From: Candidatus Crickella equi
GTDB taxonomy: Bacteria; Bacillota; Clostridia; Peptostreptococcales; Anaerovoracaceae
Reading direction: 5' to 3'
Assembly: GCA_018064755.1 (NCBI GenBank)
Contig: JAGHUP010000012.1
Span: forward strand, 1 to 64,000
Length of the DNA stretch: 64,000 nucleotides
Positions 7,817 through 16,835 of the stretch are shown here, in pieces. Numbering within the stretch: the first letter of the stretch is position 1; each line of letters opens with the position of its first letter. The notes beneath the pieces were generated by a model. That model searched no databases. It was not told the origin of the DNA and worked only from the letters and a program-made list of their open reading frames with translations. A program made the translations under genes and the position numbers.

Positions 7817-8452
7817 TTGAATAATAACAGAATTGATGCGGTCTTGAATATTATCATAGTAGTCTCGACGCTGTTTGCGGTCGGATACTATTTTGTAATT
7901 GGACCGGATCCAGTCGGAGTGAGCGCCAATGAGACGTTCTGTTTCTTTACCACAGATTCTAATCTGCTGGTGGCGCTTACTTCGCTTCTGATGCTGACGT
8001 ACAATTTTAGAAATATAGAGCCGCCCGCTTGGATTATGAAACTGAGACTAATGGGCGTGGCCGCGGTGTCGCTGACTATCGTGACGGTACTTGTTTTCCT
8101 CACATGGTTCGACTACTGTCGTGGAGGAGCGAAGCTTGCTTTGGCATTGTACCAGGGAAATTGTTTCGTGATGCACATCACAACACCGCTGCTGGCGATT
8201 GTTTCTTTTACGGTGCTAGAACGGAGACCACTTCTGACCAAACTTGATGCATTGTGGGGAATGCTTCCGATGGCGATTTATGCCGTGGTATATCTTTGCC
8301 TCGTTATTGGTGGCGTATGGGAAGATTGGTATGGATTCACATTCGGCGGCAAGTATTGGCTTACTGCTGTGCTGCTCATCGCGATGAATTTGGCAACATA
8401 TGCAATCTCCGTCGCACTTTGTGCACTTAGAGAAAAAAACAAACAATTGTAA
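7817..8452 (+). CDS. Pr6Pr-like integral membrane protein
   Basis: A 211-residue protein with about six hydrophobic helices. It resembles the bacterial Pr6Pr (predicted six-transmembrane, FAR-17a/AIG1-like) family: [11 protein letters not shown] in the first loop, [20 protein letters not shown] with the conserved membrane His, and a [13 protein letters not shown] loop before the last helix. The function is unknown; eukaryotic relatives hydrolyse fatty-acid esters, and nothing here proves that activity. It starts at TTG 12 bp after the GNAT stop, behind a weak GAAAGA site. Confidence 0.75.
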   Translation: MNNNRIDAVLNIIIVVSTLFAVGYYFVIGPDPVGVSANETFCFFTTDSNLLVALTSLLMLTYNFRNIEPPAWIMKLRLMGVAAVSLTIVTVLVFLTWFDYCRGGAKLALALYQGNCFVMHITTPLLAIVSFTVLERRPLLTKLDALWGMLPMAIYAVVYLCLVIGGVWEDWYGFTFGGKYWLTAVLLIAMNLATYAISVALCALREKNKQL

Positions 8453-8468
8453 TAACAGGAGGAGTGTT

Positions 8469-9377
8469 ATGTATAGCTTACTCGTTACGTATAAATTCCC
8501 TAATAAGGAAAAACGCGATGGATTCTATGAGGACGTCTGCGATAACAAGATTGCAAAAATTGTCCTGAAGGAAGACGGTTGTGAGAGATATGAATATGAG
8601 ATTCCTGAGACTGATACAGAGTTGTTGCTTCACGAAGAATGGGAGGATAAGGCCGCTCAGCAGGTTCATATTCAGCAGCCTACAATGAATTTTCTTAAGG
8701 CGCTGAAGATTAAGCATCAGGCAGAGACTTGCATTGAGGAATTGTCTAAGACAAATGACTATCCTGACCCTAATGCTCTATTCCCTAATCCTGACATTCC
8801 AAGTGTTTGCTACATTAAGAATGCGGTTAAGAATCCGAGAATTATCATTGGCGATTATACATATTATGACGACGTCGATGGTGCTGACAAATTCGAAGAG
8901 CATGTAACGCATTTTTATGATTTTATTGGCGACAAGTTGATCATTGGAAAGTTCTGTTCAATTGCTAAGGGTATCGAGTTCATTATGAATGGAGCTAATC
9001 ATCCGATGAACGGCGCCTCAACATATCCGTTCTACATCATGGGTGGTGAGTGGGGCTCAGCTCTAGCACCACACACAGACGACTTACCACTTAAGGGTGA
9101 CACTGTTGTTGGTAACGACGTTTGGTTTGGCCAAAACGTCACTGTCCTGCCGGGCGTCCACATTGGCGACGGTGCGATAATTGGAGCTAACTCTGTAGTT
9201 GCTAGCGATATTCCAGCGTACTCAGTCGCTGTGGGTAATCCATGCAGAGTTGTGAAGAAGAGATTTGACGATGAAACAATTGCCAAGCTTGAAGAACTCA
9301 AGTGGTGGGACTGGGATATCGAGAAGATTACAGAAAACATAGAGAACCTTATTGGAGGAGAAATAAAAGATAAATGA
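8469..9377 (+). CDS. antibiotic-biosynthesis-monooxygenase domain fused to Vat-type xenobiotic acetyltransferase
   Basis: 302 residues in two parts. Residues 1-80 look like an ABM/dimeric alpha-beta barrel domain ([20 protein letters not shown]...[15 protein letters not shown]). Residues 95-295 match the left-handed beta-helix xenobiotic acetyltransferase family, closest in pattern to Vat streptogramin A acetyltransferases: [30 protein letters not shown] with the catalytic His, hexapeptide coils [20 protein letters not shown], and a terminal [10 protein letters not shown]. Vat enzymes inactivate streptogramin A; the substrate here is unproven. The ATG is behind AGGAGGAG, and the end overlaps the GH3 start (ATGA). 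Confidence 0.85.
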   Translation: MYSLLVTYKFPNKEKRDGFYEDVCDNKIAKIVLKEDGCERYEYEIPETDTELLLHEEWEDKAAQQVHIQQPTMNFLKALKIKHQAETCIEELSKTNDYPDPNALFPNPDIPSVCYIKNAVKNPRIIIGDYTYYDDVDGADKFEEHVTHFYDFIGDKLIIGKFCSIAKGIEFIMNGANHPMNGASTYPFYIMGGEWGSALAPHTDDLPLKGDTVVGNDVWFGQNVTVLPGVHIGDGAIIGANSVVASDIPAYSVAVGNPCRVVKKRFDDETIAKLEELKWWDWDIEKITENIENLIGGEIKDK

Positions 9378-11272
9378 AGAAGAAATTACTGTCTATATTA
9401 TTAATACTGACAATGGTCATCAGCTCCAGTAGCGTCACGGTTAGTGCATCGAGTAGCAAAGTTACACAGATTATGGCCAATATGACTCTGCGCGAGAAAG
9501 TCGAGCAGATGTTTATGATGGATGTCCGTAAATGGGGCGACGATGATCTTACTGTTCTAAATGATAGTTTAAAAGACCTTATAAGGGATTACAATTTCGG
9601 TGCGATTATCTTATTCGCTGAGAATGTTAAAGAAACCAAGCAAACTTTCGAGTTAACACAAGACCTTCAGGCTGCAGCAATTTCCGATGGCGGAATTCCG
9701 CTGATAATAGCTACTGATCAGGAAGGCGGAAGGGTATATAGACTTGGATCAGGAACAGCACTTCCGGGTAATATGGCGGTTGCTGCTACTGGAAAAACTT
9801 CCAATGCATACAAGTCCGGCAAAGTCATTGGAAGTGAAGTTTCAGCGCTCGGAATCAATACCACTTTGATGCCTGTAGTAGATATCAATAACAATCCTAA
9901 TAACACTGTTATTGGCATTCGCTCATATAGTGATAGTGCTAGTGTTGTTGGAAAATATGCTGCACAGACGATAAAGGGCCTCAGTGAGTATAATGTAATC
10001 TCCTGTGTGAAGCATTTTCCAGGACATGGAGATACTGCAACCGATAGTCATTACGGACTGCCTATTGTAAAAAAGACCAAGAAACAGCTACTTGCCAATG
10101 AGCTGAAACCATACAAGACTGCAATCAAAAATGGTGTAGATATGGTTATGACGGCACACATCCTCTATCCTAAGGTTGAGAAGGATAAAGTTAAGTCAAG
10201 CAAGACGGGCAAGAAGGAATCACTTCCTGCAACTATGTCAGATGCCTTCGTTAAAAAGATTCTTAAGAAAGAGTTCGGTTTCAAAGGCATCGTCTGCACA
10301 GATGGAATGCATATGCAGGGCGTTACTGATTATTGGAACGAGTCGCAGGCTGCAATAAATGCCATTAAGGCTGGCGTAGATATGCTGTGCATGCCTGTTA
10401 CCATTAGATCGAAAGACGACATTAAGAATCTTGATAAGGTCCTGAATAAGATTGTAGCAGCTGTAGAAAGGGGAAAGATTCCGGAATCGAGAATCAATGA
10501 TGCTTGCCGTAGAATTCTCAAGGTTAAGATGAATCGTGGAATTCTTGATTATAACGCAAGTGACTATTCATTAGAGAAAGCTCAATCTGTAGTTGGCTGC
10601 CAAGAGAATAGAGCTATTGAGAAGCAGATTGCTGAGGATGCGGTTACTCTAATTCGTAACAAGAATAAGACTATTCCTCTACAGATTACCGAAACAAGCA
10701 AAGTACTAATGATGGTACCTTATAGCAATGAGGCCGGTCAGATGATTATGGCTTGGAACAGAGCTAAGAAGGCTGGCCTTATTCCGGAGGGAGCTGAGGT
10801 TAAGACAGCAAACTTTAACGGAGATGGCACGGTCGATAGTTACAAGAAAAAACTTGATTGGGCTGATACCATCATAATCAACTCTGAAATCGACCAGGGC
10901 ACAAGAATTTCAAACAAGGATTGGTTATATATGGGCCCAAAGAATTTTGTTAATTACGCAGAATCTCAGGGCAAGACTACAATCATTCTTTCAGTTCTTG
11001 TACCTTACGATGTGACTCTTTACACCAAAGCGGACGCTGTTCTTGCAGTCTATGGTTGCAAGGGTTCGAGCGTTGATCCTGATGCGGCGTTGAAGTCCGG
11101 AATTACAGAAACTAAAGAGGCTTGCGGACCTAATATTATCGCCGGAGTCGAGGCCTGTCTTGGAACATTTAAGCCAAGCGGCAAACTTCCAGTCAAGGTT
11201 CCAACACTTAACAAGAAAACCGGCAAATACACTAGCAAGATAAAGTATAAGCGTGGATATAGCGCGAAATAA
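9374..11272 (+). CDS. secreted glycoside hydrolase family 3 beta-N-acetylhexosaminidase (NagZ-like)
   Basis: A 632-residue protein with a signal peptide ([24 protein letters not shown]). Residues 30-385 form a GH3 barrel: EGGRVYRLG, the [18 protein letters not shown] motif carrying the His/Asp general-acid pair of NagZ-type enzymes, and [13 protein letters not shown] with the nucleophile Asp. A GH3 C-terminal domain follows (about 410-630). It probably cleaves N-acetylglucosamine from muropeptides or chitin-like sugars outside the membrane; Gram-positive NagZ enzymes act in cell-wall recycling. It overlaps the preceding gene by 4 bp, implying translational coupling with a functionally unrelated partner. 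Confidence 0.9.
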   Translation: MKKKLLSILLILTMVISSSSVTVSASSSKVTQIMANMTLREKVEQMFMMDVRKWGDDDLTVLNDSLKDLIRDYNFGAIILFAENVKETKQTFELTQDLQAAAISDGGIPLIIATDQEGGRVYRLGSGTALPGNMAVAATGKTSNAYKSGKVIGSEVSALGINTTLMPVVDINNNPNNTVIGIRSYSDSASVVGKYAAQTIKGLSEYNVISCVKHFPGHGDTATDSHYGLPIVKKTKKQLLANELKPYKTAIKNGVDMVMTAHILYPKVEKDKVKSSKTGKKESLPATMSDAFVKKILKKEFGFKGIVCTDGMHMQGVTDYWNESQAAINAIKAGVDMLCMPVTIRSKDDIKNLDKVLNKIVAAVERGKIPESRINDACRRILKVKMNRGILDYNASDYSLEKAQSVVGCQENRAIEKQIAEDAVTLIRNKNKTIPLQITETSKVLMMVPYSNEAGQMIMAWNRAKKAGLIPEGAEVKTANFNGDGTVDSYKKKLDWADTIIINSEIDQGTRISNKDWLYMGPKNFVNYAESQGKTTIILSVLVPYDVTLYTKADAVLAVYGCKGSSVDPDAALKSGITETKEACGPNIIAGVEACLGTFKPSGKLPVKVPTLNKKTGKYTSKIKYKRGYSAK

Positions 11273-11299
11273 TACACTTGCATTTTCATTGTTTCAATG

Positions 11300-11328
11300 T
11301 CGACATAATCAAGTAAAAGTGATAAGAT
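11300..11328 (+). promoter_or_regulatory. predicted serC promoter
   Basis: TCGACA (11300-11305), 17-bp spacer, TAAGAT (11323-11328). Downstream at 11351-11364 a TGCGCA unit is directly repeated as TGCGCATTGCGCA. Confidence 0.5.
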
Positions 11329-11393
11329 GATATCGGTAAACTAAATAACTATGCGCATTGCGCAATATTATATTCATAGGAGGATTGATTGTC

Positions 11394-12479
11394 ATGAAAT
11401 ATGATAGAGTGTTTAACTTCTCAGCTGGTCCTGCAATGATGCCAGAACCTGTTCTCGAAGAAATCGCAGCAGAGGTACTGAACTACAGAGGATCCGGTAT
11501 GTCCGTAATGGAGATGTCCCACAGATCCAAGGTTTTCCAGCAGATTTATGATGATGCTGTTGCTGACCTCAGAAAGCTGATGAACATTCCTGATAACTAC
11601 AAGGTTATCTTCGTACAGGGTGGTGGTACTACTCAGTTCGCAATGGTTCCACTGAACCTGATGAAGGGTGGAGTAGCTTGCTACGTTGAGACTGGTACTT
11701 GGTCCAAGAAGGCTATTGCCGAGGCTAAGAAGTATGGCGAAGTTAAGGTTGTTGCTTCTTCCGCAGACAAGAACTTCTCATATATTCCAGATTGCAGCGA
11801 TCTCGATATTCCAGACAATGCTGACTATGTATACATCTGCGAGAACGAGACTATCAACGGAACTACTTTCAAGAAGCTTCCTAACACTAAGGGTAAGATT
11901 CTGATTTCCGACCAATCATCAATGTTCCTGTCCAAGCCATGCAACGTTGAAGACTATGGCCTGATTTGGGCTGGCGTACAGAAGAACGTAGGACCTGCAG
12001 GAATGTCAGTAGTAATCATCAGAGAAGACCTGATTCCTGAAGAAGTTCCAGCATTCTGCCCAACTTACCTGAGCTACAAGATCCATGCTGACAAGGATTC
12101 AATGTACAACACACCTAACACATGGGCAATTTACTGCTGCGGTAAGGTATTCAAGTATCTGCTTGACAATGGTGGACTCGAGGCTATGCAGGCTAAGAAC
12201 GAAGCTAAGGCTAAGATCTTCTATGATTTCCTTGACCAGAGCAAGCTCTTCAACGGAAACGTTAACCCTGCAGACAGATCCCTCATGAACTGCACATTCA
12301 CAACAGGTTCAGAGGAAGAGGATGCTGCTGTTGTAGCTGCAACTAAGGCTAACGGATTCGACAACCTCAAGGGACACAGAAGTGTTGGTGGACTTAGAGC
12401 TTCCATCTACAATGCAATGCCACAGGAAGGCGTTGAGGCTGTAGTTGAGTTCCTGAAGGACTACGAAGCTAAGAAGTAA
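11394..12479 (+). CDS. serC: phosphoserine aminotransferase
   Basis: PLP enzyme converting 3-phosphohydroxypyruvate and glutamate to phosphoserine, the second step of serine synthesis. 361 residues, normal length. It has the N-terminal FNFSAGPAMMPEPVLEE signature, substrate loop VQGGGTTQFAMVP, the PLP-binding Lys near WAGVQKNVGPAG, and the C-terminal GHRSVGGLRASIYNAMP. The ATG at 11394 follows AGGAGG and an upstream in-frame start is unnecessary. It is monocistronic with its own terminator, and serA lies 10 kb away on the other strand. Confidence 0.96.
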   Translation: MKYDRVFNFSAGPAMMPEPVLEEIAAEVLNYRGSGMSVMEMSHRSKVFQQIYDDAVADLRKLMNIPDNYKVIFVQGGGTTQFAMVPLNLMKGGVACYVETGTWSKKAIAEAKKYGEVKVVASSADKNFSYIPDCSDLDIPDNADYVYICENETINGTTFKKLPNTKGKILISDQSSMFLSKPCNVEDYGLIWAGVQKNVGPAGMSVVIIREDLIPEEVPAFCPTYLSYKIHADKDSMYNTPNTWAIYCCGKVFKYLLDNGGLEAMQAKNEAKAKIFYDFLDQSKLFNGNVNPADRSLMNCTFTTGSEEEDAAVVAATKANGFDNLKGHRSVGGLRASIYNAMPQEGVEAVVEFLKDYEAKK

Positions 12480-12500
12480 TTCGAACGCAATATGGTATTA

Positions 12501-12526
12501 ACGGCTTTCTCCGGAAAGCCGTTTTT
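12501..12526 (+). terminator. serC terminator
   Basis: ACGGCTTTC-TCCG-GAAAGCCGT followed by TTTTA. Confidence 0.9.
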
Positions 12527-12575
12527 ATTATGCCTTGAATGAGATGTATGGTATACTTGTCGCAGGAGGAACGAC

Positions 12576-14198
12576 ATGAGTAAGATATATATTACAGGAC
12601 ATAAGAATCCGGATCTGGACACCATTTGTGCAGCTTGCTCTTATGCCAAGCTGAAGAATCAGATTGATCCAGATAATGAATATATTCCGGTTCACTGTAG
12701 TCCGATTTCGGATACAGTTAAGAAGCAACTGGAGAACTTTAACTTGCCTATTCCTGCTTTCAAGAAGGATATCATTCCGAGAGTAGGCGACGTTATGCTG
12801 ACACAGCATGGCAACTTTCAGGTGGACGAGCCTATATATTCTCTGATTCAGGCCCATGAGCAACATGCACCTTCAGTAATGCCACTATTCGAGGGTGAGG
12901 AGTTTAAAACTCTGCTGACTATGGACGATATTACTGCATGGTTCTTAAGAGATAGCCAGGGCGAGGACCCTGTTTATACATTCCCGGTTAAGAATGTTGC
13001 CAAGACAATTCCCGGTGAACTGATTCAGGCCAGTGAAGCTGAAGAAATAGAGGGAATTATGCTTGCCGGTGCGGCTACTCCTGAAGCTTTCAATGCATTC
13101 CTTGAGAAGAATGATAAATGCATCGTATTCATGGGCGAGAGATCCTGCAACCTTGATACTGCAATTAAGAAGCAGGTTCCAGCCATCATTGTTACTACAA
13201 TTGCTGATGGCGAACAGGTTGACTATGACTTCACCGGATACAAGGGCCTGGTCTACAGAACTCCGCTCGCAACAGCCGAAGCAATTCGTCGTATGAGACT
13301 GGTTGAGCCGGTTAGTAGCATTGTTAGATTCACACCGGATTTCGTTCAGGTTGACGACTTCTTCGAGGATGCCAGAGATGCTTTCTCCAAGACCAAAGCG
13401 CGCGGTATGGCCGTGATGGACGGCGATGAATTCGTAGGTTATGTTACTCGTCGCTGCTTCTTGAAAGCTCCAACTGAGAACGTTATTATGGTTGACCATA
13501 ACGAGGCAGAGCAGAGTATTCTCGGCATTGAGAAGGCCAATATCAAGGAAATCATTGATCACCATAGATTGGCTCCGCTCACAACAGAGCTGCCTATCTT
13601 CATTGCAGCTGAACCACTCGGAAGTACTTGTACTATCGTGCTGTCACTATACAGAAAGTATGGCATTACTCCTGATGAAGAGGCTGCCAAATACATGTTA
13701 ACAGGACTGCTGTCAGATACACTTATTCTGAAGAGCCCTACAACAACTCCTGTCGACGAACAGGCAGCAGCAGATCTCGCCAAGCTTGGCAACATCGAAG
13801 ACTTCAGAACATTTGGTAAGGAGATGTTCAGCGTTGTTGAGAGTCTGGCAACTCAGGATCCTATGGAAAAGTCACAGGCCGACTTCAAGAAGTACGAGAA
13901 TGGTGGCCTGAAGATGGGAATCGCTCAGTGCGAGGTAATGACTCTGACAGATATCGGTCTCTACTCAGAGAAGTATATCGAGGCGCTCGAGAAGATCAGA
14001 GAAGAGCAGAACCTCGATTGGGTAATGCTGATGATTACAGATGTTCTCATGGAGAATTCTGTTCTCCTGGTTACAGAGCACAAGATGAACAAAGAATTGC
14101 CATATAAGAAGTGGGAGAGCCAGATCTATATGATGCCTGGCGTAATGAGCCGTAAGAAACAGCTGCTACCAGCTATCCTGGCAGTAACAGGCAATTAA
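12576..14198 (+). CDS. ppaC: manganese-dependent family II inorganic pyrophosphatase with CBS and DRTGG domains
   Basis: Hydrolyses pyrophosphate in the cytosol. 540 residues, longer than the roughly 310-residue simple enzymes because regulatory domains are inserted: catalytic DHH N-terminal part with GHKNPDLDT, CBS motif near 70-120, a DRTGG-like domain (about 130-240), a second CBS (about 245-300), then the DHH motif IIDHHR and the DHHA2 domain (about 400-540, with RKKQLLP near the end). CBS-type enzymes are regulated by adenine nucleotides, a known family property. It is monocistronic, behind an AGGAGGAA site. Confidence 0.93.
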   Translation: MSKIYITGHKNPDLDTICAACSYAKLKNQIDPDNEYIPVHCSPISDTVKKQLENFNLPIPAFKKDIIPRVGDVMLTQHGNFQVDEPIYSLIQAHEQHAPSVMPLFEGEEFKTLLTMDDITAWFLRDSQGEDPVYTFPVKNVAKTIPGELIQASEAEEIEGIMLAGAATPEAFNAFLEKNDKCIVFMGERSCNLDTAIKKQVPAIIVTTIADGEQVDYDFTGYKGLVYRTPLATAEAIRRMRLVEPVSSIVRFTPDFVQVDDFFEDARDAFSKTKARGMAVMDGDEFVGYVTRRCFLKAPTENVIMVDHNEAEQSILGIEKANIKEIIDHHRLAPLTTELPIFIAAEPLGSTCTIVLSLYRKYGITPDEEAAKYMLTGLLSDTLILKSPTTTPVDEQAAADLAKLGNIEDFRTFGKEMFSVVESLATQDPMEKSQADFKKYENGGLKMGIAQCEVMTLTDIGLYSEKYIEALEKIREEQNLDWVMLMITDVLMENSVLLVTEHKMNKELPYKKWESQIYMMPGVMSRKKQLLPAILAVTGN

Positions 14199-14215
14199 TA
14201 TTAAAAGATTCATCG

Positions 14216-14245
14216 GAGGCTGCGCTAGCGCGTGGTCTCTTTTTT
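14216..14245 (+). terminator. pyrophosphatase terminator
   Basis: A GAGGCTGCGC / GCGCGTGGTCTC imperfect stem with G-T pairs, followed by TTTTTTC. Confidence 0.65.
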
Positions 14246-14259
14246 CATGACAAAATAAA

Positions 14260-14359
14260 CGCAAGTTTGCGCGGATTTCTAAGGACGGGTAACAAATTTT
14301 ACGCATAGAAAAACAACTTTTACGAAAGTACTTTTTTCTCTTTCTTGGATGAGTATGAT
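14260..14359 (+). promoter_or_regulatory. tasA-like operon promoter, same design as at 4684-4787
   Basis: CGCAA-GT-TTGCG palindrome (14260-14271), TTTTAC at 14297-14302 and 14318-14323 (21 bp apart), then exactly 30 bp to TATGAT (14354-14359) preceded by GGATGA. The geometry is identical to the promoter of the small membrane protein at 4824. No good -35 box is seen, consistent with activation. Confidence 0.65.
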
Positions 14360-14425
14360 ATGCAGTACATTCAATTAATTGAATCAGATATGCATAATAA
14401 ACAGACTAATATAGGAGGAGGAACG

Positions 14426-15175
14426 ATGAAAAATAATCCAGACAAGAAATTCAAGAATCTACTAATCGCAATCGCGATGCTAGTGATTCTGATTATCGGT
14501 GGCGTTGGCGCATATTTCACCGCGACCGATGAGCTAACCAACAAATTCACAGTTGGTAATGTCAGCATCGAAATCGTCGAGCCTGAGTTTCTGGCTCTAA
14601 CGGATAGCGATGGCGACGGAGAGTCGGATAAGTCAATGGCGGTCGCACCCAACATGCAGGTCAAGAAAGACCCCTATGTTGAGAATACTTCGGAGACCAA
14701 TCCGGCTTTTGTTTTCTTAAGAGTTACAGTTCCTAAGGCTGAAATCTACACTGCTGATGTCGAACAGGGTAATCTTTCAGAAGCAGCAGCGGTTACACAG
14801 CTCTTTCAGTTAAATGATGCAACAAATACTGATGCAAATAAGGGTCTCTCTTGGGAGGGAACGGATACCTTCAATAAAGCATATTGGTATCTTGTTAGCT
14901 CCGATTCTTCAAACAAAGATTATAACGTTTACATCTATGCTTACGGAACTAGTGTTGAATGTACAGCTCTTGAGGCAGGAGAGACAACGGCAAAGCCTCT
15001 GTTTAATTCAGTAACATTCTGCAATGCGGTTAATGCAAGTGATTTTGCAGAAATGAATCCTGAAATTAAGGTCGAGGCATTCGCAATCCAGGCAACAGAC
15101 CTGACTTCTACAGATAAGACTGAGCCTAAGGCAGTTTGGGCGATTCTTAAAGCGCAGAATCAGGCTGATGAATAA
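14426..15175 (+). CDS. TasA/camelysin-like secreted protein with SipW-type signal peptide
   Basis: A 249-residue exported protein. The N-terminus KNLLIAIAMLVILIIGGVGAYFTATDE is the classic SipW-cognate signal, with AYFT at the cleavage site. It is followed by KFTVGNVSIEIVEPEF and a beta-rich domain containing a calcium-loop-like DSDGDGESDKS stretch and VENTSETNPAFVFLRVTVP, as in TasA/camelysin proteins that build amyloid-like biofilm fibres or act as surface proteases. The start is placed at ATG 14426 because the predicted transcription start (about 14366) lies downstream of any longer reading, and AGGAGGAGG precedes it. It is the first gene of a three-gene operon ending in the dedicated signal peptidase. 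Confidence 0.85.
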   Translation: MKNNPDKKFKNLLIAIAMLVILIIGGVGAYFTATDELTNKFTVGNVSIEIVEPEFLALTDSDGDGESDKSMAVAPNMQVKKDPYVENTSETNPAFVFLRVTVPKAEIYTADVEQGNLSEAAAVTQLFQLNDATNTDANKGLSWEGTDTFNKAYWYLVSSDSSNKDYNVYIYAYGTSVECTALEAGETTAKPLFNSVTFCNAVNASDFAEMNPEIKVEAFAIQATDLTSTDKTEPKAVWAILKAQNQADE

Positions 15176-15188
15176 TTGGTAACCGGCA

Positions 15189-16325
15189 ATGAGAACCAGG
15201 ATATTACGACTTTCCGGATTGTGTTTAATCCTCGTAATAATAGCTTTAAGTTTTTCATTTATCTTGGCAGATAAGATTAAAGACATCTCCTTTAATAACC
15301 AATATGGCACAGGATCTGTATCTATTAGTTTGGCTCAGTACAGCCTGGATGCCAGTGGTCAAATTGTTGAAGCGCGGTCCGGAACGGTTCAGCCGGGTGA
15401 ACAGGTATCGTATATACCTGTACTAACAAGTAACAGAGCAGATTGCTATGTCAGAGCTAAGGTTAGCATTGAACTAGATGATAACTTGGTTAAAGAGAAC
15501 GTAAGCTATAAGAATCTGTTCGGTCAGTCTAAAGAATGGAAGAAGGTAGGAGATTATTACTACTATACGAAAGTGTTGCGTAATCAGATTCCTCTAATTG
15601 TCTTCCAAGGACTCAATATCCCAAAATCCTGGGGTGAGGACGAACACTGTCCGGGAGGTTTCACAGTTAGAATTAAGGCGGATGCTATACAGGCTGCGAA
15701 CTTTACACCGGATTTTGATTCATCATCTCCATGGGGATCAGTAGTAATTGAACATGAGAAGGAGTATGATCCTACGGATTATTGTGAAACAGCAATGCCA
15801 TACAACACACCTAACGAATTGACCGTAACAGAAGGAACGGCTCTTGAATCTAAGACTAAGGATCTCTTTGGGCATTTTTCGTATTTCATGGCAGGAGATA
15901 CTTTCACGGACACACTGCATGTGAACAATAACTCAAAGAATCGCATTAAGTTGTTCTTCCGTATGAAAAATAGGGGAGGACATCTTAGCGATAAGACCAG
16001 AATTAAGGTCAGCTGTGGCAACAGAATATATTATAACGGCAGGATATCATCTATGAATTCCAGATGGCAAAAACTCACGTCGATAGACGCCGGTCAAACC
16101 AAAAATCTGAAATTCACACTTGCTCTTGCTAAAGAATCGAATCAAGAGTATTCGGTTCTTAGAGATGACGTTATCTGGCAGTTCCGCACAACTAGCGATG
16201 AAATGCCGTCTCACAAACTGTCCAGCGTTAAGACCGGAGATAATACTAGGCTACTTGCGTGGTGTTGCCTCTTTCTTGCAGTGGTATTGTTCCTAATACG
16301 TGCAGTACGAATTAGAAGAAGGTAG
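15189..16325 (+). CDS. TasA-related membrane-anchored surface protein
   Basis: 378 residues. An N-terminal hydrophobic segment (LRLSGLCLILVIIALSFSFILA) is followed by a TasA-like opening (GSVSISLAQYSLDASGQIVE, then VQPGEQVSYIPVLTSNRADCYVRAKV). Beta-rich body. The C-terminus has KTGDNTR, a hydrophobic helix (LLAWCCLFLAVVLFLI) and RAVRIRRR, a topology resembling sortase anchors although no canonical LPXTG is present; simple membrane anchoring is equally possible. It lies 13 bp after the tasA-like gene. It is likely a second fibre or anchor subunit processed by the same peptidase. The exact function is unknown. Confidence 0.7.
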   Translation: MRTRILRLSGLCLILVIIALSFSFILADKIKDISFNNQYGTGSVSISLAQYSLDASGQIVEARSGTVQPGEQVSYIPVLTSNRADCYVRAKVSIELDDNLVKENVSYKNLFGQSKEWKKVGDYYYYTKVLRNQIPLIVFQGLNIPKSWGEDEHCPGGFTVRIKADAIQAANFTPDFDSSSPWGSVVIEHEKEYDPTDYCETAMPYNTPNELTVTEGTALESKTKDLFGHFSYFMAGDTFTDTLHVNNNSKNRIKLFFRMKNRGGHLSDKTRIKVSCGNRIYYNGRISSMNSRWQKLTSIDAGQTKNLKFTLALAKESNQEYSVLRDDVIWQFRTTSDEMPSHKLSSVKTGDNTRLLAWCCLFLAVVLFLIRAVRIRRR

Positions 16326-16329
16326 CCAG

Positions 16330-16818
16330 ATGAAGGTAGTCGAATTGCTAAGGAGTATAATGGCAGGACTAGTAGCGTTGATTATTATAGCCGCGCTATT
16401 GTGCTTAATCCTGCATTACGAGCCAGCTGTTGTAATGTCTGGCTCGATGGAACCAACCTTTCATACGGGTTCGGTTGTGCTGGTAGACAGAGATAATACT
16501 TCCAATGTTAAGATTGGCGATGCCATTGCTTTTGATAATGGCGGAACATACATAACTCATAGAATCGTTGATAAGAGTAAAGAGGGCTATATCACAAAAG
16601 GTGATGCCAACGAATCTGAAGACCCATGGATTGTTCCAGCCGCTGATGTAAAGGGCAAGGTGGTATTCAGCATTCCGATGATTGGTTATCTTATGAAACT
16701 GTTTGCAGGCACTCCGGGAATAATTCTATTTGCAACCATAATCATATGTATGGGACTCTCAAGCCTGCTGGACATAGTCGATGATAATACGGAAAGTAAT
16801 AAGACCTCAGCTGCTTAG
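16330..16818 (+). CDS. sipW: SipW-type signal peptidase I
   Basis: A 162-residue membrane peptidase that removes signal peptides from TasA-like substrates. One N-terminal helix (SIMAGLVALIIIAALLCLIL), box B VMSGSMEPTF with nucleophile Ser39, and box D YITHRIV with His77 in place of the Lys of standard bacterial enzymes, which is the ER/archaeal-type dyad diagnostic of SipW. Then TKGDANESEDPW, and a C-terminal helix. It starts at ATG 16330, 4 bp after the previous stop. The stop codon lies inside the following hairpin. Confidence 0.93.
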   Translation: MKVVELLRSIMAGLVALIIIAALLCLILHYEPAVVMSGSMEPTFHTGSVVLVDRDNTSNVKIGDAIAFDNGGTYITHRIVDKSKEGYITKGDANESEDPWIVPAADVKGKVVFSIPMIGYLMKLFAGTPGIILFATIIICMGLSSLLDIVDDNTESNKTSAA

Positions 16819-16828
16819 CTGAGGTCTT
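16801..16828. terminator. perfect 12-bp hairpin overlapping the sipW stop codon
   Basis: AAGACCTCAGCT-GCTT-AGCTGAGGTCTT. The sipW TAG is inside the stem-loop. The T-run after it is weak (GTATTTGTT). It is shared between the convergent sipW and nucleotidase genes. Confidence 0.65.
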
Positions 16829-16835
16829 GTATTTG

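Noticed and set aside
12945..13565. Minus-strand open frame of 206 residues inside the pyrophosphatase gene
   Set aside because: It is the complement of conserved coding sequence, without start signals or recognisable motifs.
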